Both the position numbers and the translations under genes were made by a program. A stretch of 13,229 nucleotides of DNA from assembly GCA_002433465.1 (NCBI GenBank), contig DJIE01000247.1, positions 19,200 through 32,428 on the forward strand. The letters are read 5' to 3'. Shown here one piece after another: positions 8,119 through 13,229 of this stretch (positions are counted from its first letter, which is position 1; every line of letters begins with the position of its first letter). This DNA is from Salinisphaera sp. UBA6602 (GTDB lineage Bacteria > Pseudomonadota > Gammaproteobacteria > Nevskiales > Salinisphaeraceae). The notes below the pieces were generated by a model that saw only the letters and a program-made list of their open reading frames with translations, did no database searches and was not told the DNA's origin.

Positions 8119-9122
8119 GCCCGCGCCGGCTGGTCTGGCTGCTCGCACTGGCTTTGCCCCTGTGTCTGCTGGCCGCGGTCATGCTCGGCGCGGTGCGTCT
8201 GCCGGCGCTGGATGTGCTGGCCGTGCTCGTGGGCCGCGACGAGGGCATGCAGCGGCTGGCGCTGATCGTGCGGCAACTGCGTTTGCCGCGTGCACTGCTT
8301 ACCGCGCTGGTCGGCGCGCTGCTGGCGATCTGCGGTGCGGCCATGCAGGGGCTGTTTCGCAATCCCCTGGCCGATCCGTCGTTGATCGGCGTGACCGCCG
8401 GCGCCTCGGTGGGCGCGAGCCTGGTCATCGTATTCGCGGGCGGGGCGGCCGGCTTTATCGGCCTGTCGCTGGTGTCGCTGGGCGCGTTTGTCGGCGGCAC
8501 AGCGGCGGTGCTGCTGGTTTATCGGCTGGCCACCGGTCCCCAGGGCACGTCGGTGGCGACCATGTTGCTCGCAGGCATTGCGATCGGTGCATTGGCCGGC
8601 AGTATCGGCTCGTTGCTGGAATTTCATGCCGACAACGAAATGCTGCGCCGGATCAGTCTCTGGCGCATGGGCGGGCTCGACGGGGCCAACTGGTCCCGGG
8701 TGGCGATCGTGGCTGCCGTGGCCGCGCTGATATTCGTCGTGCTGCCGCGTCAGGCCGATGCCCTCAATGCCTTGTTGCTGGGCGAGTCCGAGGCCCGGCA
8801 TCTGGGCATCGCCGTGGACCGCATCAAGCGCCAGCTGGTGCTGCTGACGGCGGCCGGGGTGGGCGTGTCGGTGGCGGTGGCCGGCGCGATCACCTTCGTG
8901 GGGCTGGTCGTGCCGCATATCGTGCGCATGCTCATCGGCCCCGATCATCGTTGGCTGTTGCCGGCCTCGGCGCTGGCGGGCGCGATTCTGTTGCTGGTGG
9001 CGGATACGCTGGCGCGTGTGGTTGTGGCACCGACCGAGCTGCCCGTGGGCCTGCTGACCGCGCTGCTGGGCGCGCCGTTTTTCATCTCCTTGTTGCGGCG
9101 TCGCCGCGAGTACGGCCTGTGA
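8115..9122 (+). CDS. btuC: Vitamin B12 ABC transporter permease BtuC
   Basis: A 335-residue, strongly hydrophobic protein of the FecCD/BtuC family, expected to cross the inner membrane about ten times. The hallmark [20 protein letters not shown] followed by [15 protein letters not shown] lies at about residues 73-107. [36 protein letters not shown] (the loop that contacts the ATPase), [15 protein letters not shown] and [18 protein letters not shown] follow in family order. The start ATG overlaps the cobQ stop as ATGA, and the end overlaps btuD as GTGA. Sequence alone cannot separate cobalamin from haem or siderophore permeases of this family; the surrounding B12 genes and riboswitch make cobalamin or cobinamide by far the best call. 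No periplasmic binding protein (BtuF) is in the window. Confidence 0.9.
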   Translation: MSPRRLVWLLALALPLCLLAAVMLGAVRLPALDVLAVLVGRDEGMQRLALIVRQLRLPRALLTALVGALLAICGAAMQGLFRNPLADPSLIGVTAGASVGASLVIVFAGGAAGFIGLSLVSLGAFVGGTAAVLLVYRLATGPQGTSVATMLLAGIAIGALAGSIGSLLEFHADNEMLRRISLWRMGGLDGANWSRVAIVAAVAALIFVVLPRQADALNALLLGESEARHLGIAVDRIKRQLVLLTAAGVGVSVAVAGAITFVGLVVPHIVRMLIGPDHRWLLPASALAGAILLLVADTLARVVVAPTELPVGLLTALLGAPFFISLLRRRREYGL

Positions 9123-9904
9123 ATACGCCCCTGCTCGAAGTCGTGGGGCTGACGCTGACTGCTGGCGGGCGCGCCGTGGTCGAGGCCGCCGAGTTCGGGC
9201 TCGCCGCCGGCGAGCACCTGGCCGTGATCGGGCCCAACGGTGCTGGCAAGTCGAGTCTGGTTCATGCCCTGATTGGCGATACGACGCCCGCAGCCGGCGC
9301 TATCCGTCTGGGCGGACGGGCGCTGGCGGATTGGCCGGCGCGCGAGCGCGCCTGTCGGGTCGCGCTGTTGCCCCAGGCCAGCGCGCTGAGCTTTCCGTTC
9401 ACCGTGGCCGAAGTCGTACGGCTGGGGCGTAGCCCGCACGCATCGGGCAGCATCGCCGACCGGCAAATCGTGGCCGAAACGCTGGCGGCCTGCGATATCG
9501 CCCATCTGCGCGATCGACCCTATACCAGGCTGTCCGGGGGCGAGAAACAGCGCGTGCAGCTGGCCCGGGTGATGAGCCAGATCTGGCGTGTCGAGGACGC
9601 CGACGATCGGCTGCTGTTGCTGGACGAACCGGTGGCCGCGCTCGATCTCGGCCATCAGCGCCTGGTGATGCGCCAAGTGGCCGCGCTGGCGGCCCAGGGC
9701 GTGGCGGTGGTGAGCGTGCTGCACGACATCAGCCTGGCCGCACGCTATGCCGATCGCATGCTGGCGCTTCGCGATGGCCAGACCATCGCTGCCGGCACGC
9801 CGGCCGCGGTGGTCACCGCCGAACGTATGCAACGCCTGTTCGACACCCAGACCCGGGTGATCACCCATCCGGATACGCATACCCCGGTCGTGCTGCATGG
9901 CTGA
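9119..9904 (+). CDS. btuD: Vitamin B12 ABC transporter ATPase BtuD
   Basis: A 261-residue ABC ATPase starting at GTG 9119, overlapping the btuC stop by 4 bases. Walker A is GPNGAGKSS (38-46). The Q-loop is near LLPQASALSFPFTVAEVV, and the signature is LSGGEKQRVQLAR from residue 138. Walker B is LLLLDEP (165-171), the D-loop is ALDLGHQ, and the switch His is in SVLHDISLAARYADR. It resembles the FepC/HmuV/BtuD group; HmuV (haemin) is the closest alternative on sequence, but the position behind btuC in a B12 operon argues for cobalamin. It works as a dimer under the BtuC dimer on the cytoplasmic side. A 27-base gap follows before cobU. Confidence 0.9.
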   Translation: MNTPLLEVVGLTLTAGGRAVVEAAEFGLAAGEHLAVIGPNGAGKSSLVHALIGDTTPAAGAIRLGGRALADWPARERACRVALLPQASALSFPFTVAEVVRLGRSPHASGSIADRQIVAETLAACDIAHLRDRPYTRLSGGEKQRVQLARVMSQIWRVEDADDRLLLLDEPVAALDLGHQRLVMRQVAALAAQGVAVVSVLHDISLAARYADRMLALRDGQTIAAGTPAAVVTAERMQRLFDTQTRVITHPDTHTPVVLHG

Positions 9905-9931
9905 ACGCTTCACCGGCCCGCGGAGAACGAT

Positions 9932-10459
9932 ATGAAGACACTCGTGCTGGGCGGCACGCGCAGTGGCAAGAGCCGTCATGCCGAAGCGCGGGCCCTGTCG
10001 CTGCCCGTAGCGCGCTGGTTCTATGTGGCCACGGCCCAGGCCGGCGACGACGAAATGGCGGCCCGTATCCAGCATCATCGCGAACAGCGCGATACGCGCT
10101 GGCAAACCATGGAAGCCCCGCGCGCCCTGGGCGCCTGCCTGCGCCGGCTGGACGGCCCCGACCGTTGTATTCTCGTCGACTGTCTGACGCTGTGGTTGAG
10201 CAATTGTCTTGCCGAGGACACGGGCACGCTGACATGGGCCGAGGAACGTGATGCCCTGCTTGCGGCGGTCGACGCCAGCCGGGCGAGACTGATTTTCGTA
10301 TCCAACGAGGTCGGCTCCGGCATCGTGCCGCTGGGGGCGCTGTCGCGGCGGTTCGCCGACGAGGCCGGGCGGCTGCACCAGGCGCTGGCCGAACGCTGCG
10401 ATACCGTCACGCTGGTGGTTGCCGGCCTGCCCCTCACGCTCAAGGAGAACGGCGCATGA
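9932..10459 (+). CDS. cobU: Adenosylcobinamide kinase / adenosylcobinamide-phosphate guanylyltransferase CobU (CobP)
   Basis: A 175-residue protein starting at ATG 9932 after GGAG (9922-9925). The P-loop is GGTRSGKS (7-14). ARIQHHREQRD (44-54) contains the His (48 or 49) that takes the GMP group in CobU. DCLTLWLSN and FVSNEVGSGIVPLGALSRRFADEAGRLHQALA complete the family pattern. It phosphorylates the aminopropanol of adenosylcobinamide and then transfers GMP to give adenosylcobinamide-GDP, the substrate of CobS. Archaea that have CbiZ use CobY instead, which is not a kinase; here a bacterial CobU accompanies CbiZ, so cobinamide can be used directly or through cobyric acid. The stop overlaps the cobT start (ATGA). 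Confidence 0.95.
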   Translation: MKTLVLGGTRSGKSRHAEARALSLPVARWFYVATAQAGDDEMAARIQHHREQRDTRWQTMEAPRALGACLRRLDGPDRCILVDCLTLWLSNCLAEDTGTLTWAEERDALLAAVDASRARLIFVSNEVGSGIVPLGALSRRFADEAGRLHQALAERCDTVTLVVAGLPLTLKENGA

Positions 10460-11514
10460 CCGACTGGCTGCACGAGCCGATCGCCCCGATCGATGAAGCC
10501 GCCCGAGCCGGCGCGCGCGCCCGCCAGGCCATGCTCACCAAGCCGCCCGGTTCGCTTGGCCGTCTTGAAGGCCTGGCCGAGGCTTTTGCCGGCTGGCAGG
10601 GGCAGAGCGTCCCGGTGCTCGCGGATATCGATATCGTGGTGTTCGCGGCCGACCACGGCGTGGCGGCTCGCGGCGTGTCGGCGTTCGATCAGGCCGTAAC
10701 CGGCCAGATGATCGCCAACTTCGCCGCGGGCGGCGCGGCCATCTGCGTACTGGCACGGCGTCACGATGCCCGCCTTTCGATCGTGGATCTCGGCGCGGTG
10801 GCCCCGCCGGCCGACTGCGCCAGCGTGATCGATGCCCGTATCGCTGCCGGCACCGCCGATTTCACCCAAAGCTGTGCGATGCAGGCCGGCGAGCTCGAAC
10901 AGGCATTGCAGGCCGGGCGCGAGCGTGTGTCGCCGTCGGCGCATCTGTTCATCGGCGGCGAAATGGGCATCGGCAATACCACCAGCGCGGCAGCGATACT
11001 GGCCGGCCTGAGCGGCGCCACGCCGGCACAGGTCGTCGGCCGGGGTACCGGTATCGATGCCGCCGGGTTGGCGCGCAAGCAGGCGGTGGTCGAAGCGGGG
11101 CTGGCCCGGCATCGCGCAAGTTGGCAGGGCGCTACCGGCTCGGCACGGGCGTTGTCGATGCTGCGCTGTGTCGGCGGCTTCGAAATCGCCGCGCTTACGG
11201 GCGCTTTCGTGGCCGCGGCCCAGGCGGGTGTGCCGGTGTTGGTGGATGGTTTCATCGCCAGCGTGGCGGCACTGTGTGCCCGCGAAATCGCGCCGGACTG
11301 TGCGAACTGGCAGCTGTTCGGGCATCGTTGCGCCGAAGCCGGCCACTGTTACCTGCTCGATATGCTCGAAGCAAGGCCGCTTCTCGATCTGGACATGCGT
11401 CTTGGCGAAGGCAGCGGCGCGGCCCTGGCGCTGGGCGTGATCGGCGACGCCCTCGCCCTGCATGCCGGCATGGCCACCTTCGACGAAGCCGGAGTGACGA
11501 ACCGCGATGGCTGA
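10456..11514 (+). CDS. cobT: Nicotinate-nucleotide--dimethylbenzimidazole phosphoribosyltransferase CobT
   Basis: A 352-residue protein of standard length. Family blocks are TKPPGSLGRLEGLA (33-46), VVFAADHGVAARGVSAF, FAAGGAAICVLAR, IGGEMGIGNTTSAAA, VGRGTGID, CVGGFEIAALTGAF, VPVLVDGFI and LGEGSGAALAL, in which Glu318 matches the catalytic base of the Salmonella enzyme (Glu317). It makes alpha-ribazole phosphate, the activated lower ligand, from nicotinate mononucleotide and a base such as dimethylbenzimidazole. No bluB or other source of the base is in the window. The gene overlaps cobU by 4 bases and cobC by 8, which points to translational coupling. Confidence 0.96.
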   Translation: MTDWLHEPIAPIDEAARAGARARQAMLTKPPGSLGRLEGLAEAFAGWQGQSVPVLADIDIVVFAADHGVAARGVSAFDQAVTGQMIANFAAGGAAICVLARRHDARLSIVDLGAVAPPADCASVIDARIAAGTADFTQSCAMQAGELEQALQAGRERVSPSAHLFIGGEMGIGNTTSAAAILAGLSGATPAQVVGRGTGIDAAGLARKQAVVEAGLARHRASWQGATGSARALSMLRCVGGFEIAALTGAFVAAAQAGVPVLVDGFIASVAALCAREIAPDCANWQLFGHRCAEAGHCYLLDMLEARPLLDLDMRLGEGSGAALALGVIGDALALHAGMATFDEAGVTNRDG

Positions 11515-12142
11515 AGCCACGACAACGCTCGTCGATCTGCTGCGCCATGGCGAATGCGAAGGCGGCCCGATCTTTCGTGGCAGCCTGGACGTGGCGCTGT
11601 CCGAGGCGGGGCTGGCGCGTATGCAGGCGCAGGCCGATGCGCAGCCGGGCTGGCAACACGTCATCGCATCGCCGCTGCGTCGCTGTCGGTTCTTTGCCGA
11701 GCGGCTGGCGGCCGCGCGCGGGCTTTCGATCGAGATCGACGCGCGCCTGCGCGAAATCGATTTCGGTCGTTGGGAAGGCCGGCCGGTGTCCGAGGTCTGG
11801 CGCGACGACGCCGACGCCGCCCAGGCCTGGTTCGACGACCCCGAGCACAGCGGCCCGCCGGGCGGCGAAGCCCTGCGTGATCTGCGCGACCGCGCCCGGG
11901 CCGCCTTCGACGACGCGGTCCATGCCCATGCCGGTCGCCATCTGGTGCTGGTCGCCCACGGCGGGCTGATACGTGCCCTGCTGGCCGACCTGCTCGATAT
12001 GCCCGGTGCCGCGATGCACCGTATCGAGGTGCCCTATGCCTGTCTCACGCGGCTGCGCGTGGTGCACGACGAGGCGCGGGATTTCATCCAGCTGGTGGCC
12101 CACAACATCGACTTCGGCGCGGCCTCGTCATGCGCACGGTGA
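11507..12142 (+). CDS. cobC: Alpha-ribazole phosphatase-like histidine phosphatase CobC
   Basis: A 211-residue histidine (phosphoglycerate mutase-like) phosphatase. LLRHGE (11-16) carries the phospho-accepting His14. IASPLRRCRFFAERLA, LREIDFGRWEGRPVSEVW and GGEALRDLRDRAR follow, and VAHGGLIRALL carries the second catalytic His151. It is expected to remove the phosphate from alpha-ribazole phosphate or from adenosylcobalamin 5'-phosphate after CobS. Sequence alone gives only the family; the place between cobT and cobS gives the substrate. It overlaps cobT by 8 bases and cobS by 13. The symbol cobC here follows Salmonella use, not the Pseudomonas denitrificans decarboxylase. Confidence 0.92.
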   Translation: MAEATTTLVDLLRHGECEGGPIFRGSLDVALSEAGLARMQAQADAQPGWQHVIASPLRRCRFFAERLAAARGLSIEIDARLREIDFGRWEGRPVSEVWRDDADAAQAWFDDPEHSGPPGGEALRDLRDRARAAFDDAVHAHAGRHLVLVAHGGLIRALLADLLDMPGAAMHRIEVPYACLTRLRVVHDEARDFIQLVAHNIDFGAASSCAR

Positions 12143-12909
12143 ACGCGTTCTTGCAGCCTCTGTGGCTGGCTTTCGGTCTGCTCACCACGCTGCCGATGGG
12201 GCGGCTGATTGTCACGCCGGTAACGGCGGTCGATTCCGGCCGGTCGGTGCTGTGTTATCCGCTCGTCGGGCTTGTCATCGGCGCGGTGCTGGCGGGCGCG
12301 GCGGCGGCGCTACAGGCGGTCGATGCCGTACTGGGCGCCGGGCTTTTAGTGGTGCTGTGGGTCGTGCTCACCGGTGCGCTGCATCTCGACGGGCTGGCCG
12401 ACTGCGTGGACGCCCTGTTCGCCGGCCACGGCCGCAGCGATCCGGCGCGTACGCTCGCCGTCATGAAAGACCCGGCCGCCGGGCCGATGGCGGTGGTCGC
12501 GCTGGTGCTGCTGCTCGCACTCAAGAGCGCGGCGCTGATCGCGCTGTGGCCGCAGGTGGGGGCTGCGTTGCTGGTGGTGGCCGTGCTGGCCCGTACCGCG
12601 GCCAGTCTGCTCATGGCCAGCACCCGCTACCGCCGTCGCGAAGGCCTGGCCAGCACGATGGCGTTGAATCTTTCGCGTCGCGATGCCTGGGCGATGGCAG
12701 CGCTAGTCGTCGTGCTGACCCTGGCGTTCGCGGGTCTGGCGCTCGGCGTTGTCGCAACGCTGGCTGCGCTCGCGGTGGGGGTGTGCTGGCGGGCGCTCTG
12801 GCAGCGGCGTATCGGCGGCTATACCGGCGACGTGGTCGGCGCGCTGATCGAGCTGGCGGAAACGACCGCCCTGGTCGCCGCGGCCTTGTGGATAGGCCCG
12901 TGGAGCTGA
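12130..12909 (+). CDS. cobS: Cobalamin synthase CobS (adenosylcobinamide-GDP ribazoletransferase)
   Basis: A 259-residue hydrophobic membrane protein starting at ATG 12130 within the end of cobC. It opens with FLQPLWLAFGLLTTLPMG and has the family motif GALHLDGLADCVDALFAGHG, the acidic stretch (Asp87, Asp91) thought to bind metal, then MKDPAAGPMAVVALVLLLALK. Later blocks are LARTAASLLMASTRYRR and RRIGGYTGDVVGALIELAET. About six to seven membrane segments are expected. It joins adenosylcobinamide-GDP with alpha-ribazole or its phosphate, the last joining step, at the inner membrane. It overlaps the next gene by 10 bases. Confidence 0.95.
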   Translation: MRTVNAFLQPLWLAFGLLTTLPMGRLIVTPVTAVDSGRSVLCYPLVGLVIGAVLAGAAAALQAVDAVLGAGLLVVLWVVLTGALHLDGLADCVDALFAGHGRSDPARTLAVMKDPAAGPMAVVALVLLLALKSAALIALWPQVGAALLVVAVLARTAASLLMASTRYRRREGLASTMALNLSRRDAWAMAALVVVLTLAFAGLALGVVATLAALAVGVCWRALWQRRIGGYTGDVVGALIELAETTALVAAALWIGPWS

Positions 12910-13229
12910 CCCTGGCGACGATCGGCGGCCTGGTCCTCGATGCCCTGCTGGGTGAGCCGCGTGTCGGCCATCCGCTGGTCGGCTTTGGTCGACTGGCTGA
13001 GGCGCTGGATCGTCGCCTGCCGCGTCGCCGCTGGGCCGGCGGGCTGGCCTGGCTTGTGCTCGTGGCAGTGCCAGCGGTCGCCGGCGGGGTGGCTGTCTGG
13101 GTGCTGCCGCCCCTCGCCGGCTGGCTGGCCGCGACGGTCGTGCTGTGGCTGTGTATCGCCTGGTATAGCCTCAAGGCGCATACGCGCGCGGTTGAAACCG
13201 CTTTGCAGGCCGACGACGTGGTCGGCGCA
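12900..13229 (+). CDS. cbiB: Adenosylcobinamide-phosphate synthase CbiB (CobD), 5' part, cut by window edge
   Basis: From GTG 12900, 110 codons remain open to the right edge. The N-terminus (LVLDALLGEPRVGHPLVGFG) is the CbiB pattern lDlllGdP-x-x-xHPv-x-x-xG. A membrane segment rich in Ala, Val and Leu follows at about residues 48-70, then another, and then YSLKAHTRAVETALQADD, which also matches the family. CbiB condenses adenosylcobyric acid with aminopropanol phosphate (or aminopropanol) in the inner membrane. It is thus the partner needed after CbiZ or CobQ. The GTG overlaps the cobS stop by 10 bases; no better start is in frame downstream before the conserved block. The C-terminal two thirds are missing. 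Confidence 0.93.
   Translation, partial: MELTLATIGGLVLDALLGEPRVGHPLVGFGRLAEALDRRLPRRRWAGGLAWLVLVAVPAVAGGVAVWVLPPLAGWLAATVVLWLCIAWYSLKAHTRAVETALQADDVVGA

Noticed and set aside
8115..9904. Haem (HmuUV) or siderophore import as function of the ABC transporter
   Set aside because: Sequence families overlap, but no haem or siderophore genes are present and the neighbours are all B12 genes.

Overview
The window is GC-rich (about two thirds G+C by eye) and densely packed. It carries most of a cobalamin (vitamin B12) transport, salvage and late-assembly locus facing the genes for B12-dependent methionine synthase. Gene types, a TonB-dependent outer-membrane receptor and bacterial-type CobU/CobT/CobS indicate a Gram-negative proteobacterium, most likely a gammaproteobacterium. 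The Asp/Glu-rich receptor loops would suit a marine or halophilic host such as a Salinisphaera-like organism, but that is only an impression.

Left part (1-2774, minus strand): MetH is encoded by two genes. The first holds the zinc/homocysteine domain. The second starts exactly at the folate domain and runs off the left edge just after the cobalt-binding His motif. Between them sits a small gene of the GxxExxY family (PD-(D/E)XK nuclease-like), followed by a short array with a 9-nt period that ends near the start of the second metH half.

Middle (2775-3289): a 515-base intergenic region. It holds a probable metH promoter with an overlapping palindrome, a second inverted repeat, a good promoter for the rightward operon, a clear cobalamin riboswitch and a possible attenuator hairpin.

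Right part (3290-13229, plus strand): btuB, cobO, cbiZ, cobQ, btuC, btuD, cobU, cobT, cobC, cobS and the start of cbiB, all in one direction, mostly with overlapping start and stop codons. BtuB and BtuCD import corrinoids, CobO adenosylates them, and CbiZ and CbiB, together with CobU, offer two ways to process cobinamide. CobT, CobC and CobS build and attach the lower ligand. No btuF and no corrin-ring genes lie in the window. The layout suggests a riboswitch-controlled supply operon opposite the main consumer of the cofactor.

The pathway itself is well known. The less ordinary points are the split metH with a GxxExxY gene and its repeat array in the split, a similar motif upstream of both metH halves, and an archaeal-type CbiZ beside CobU.
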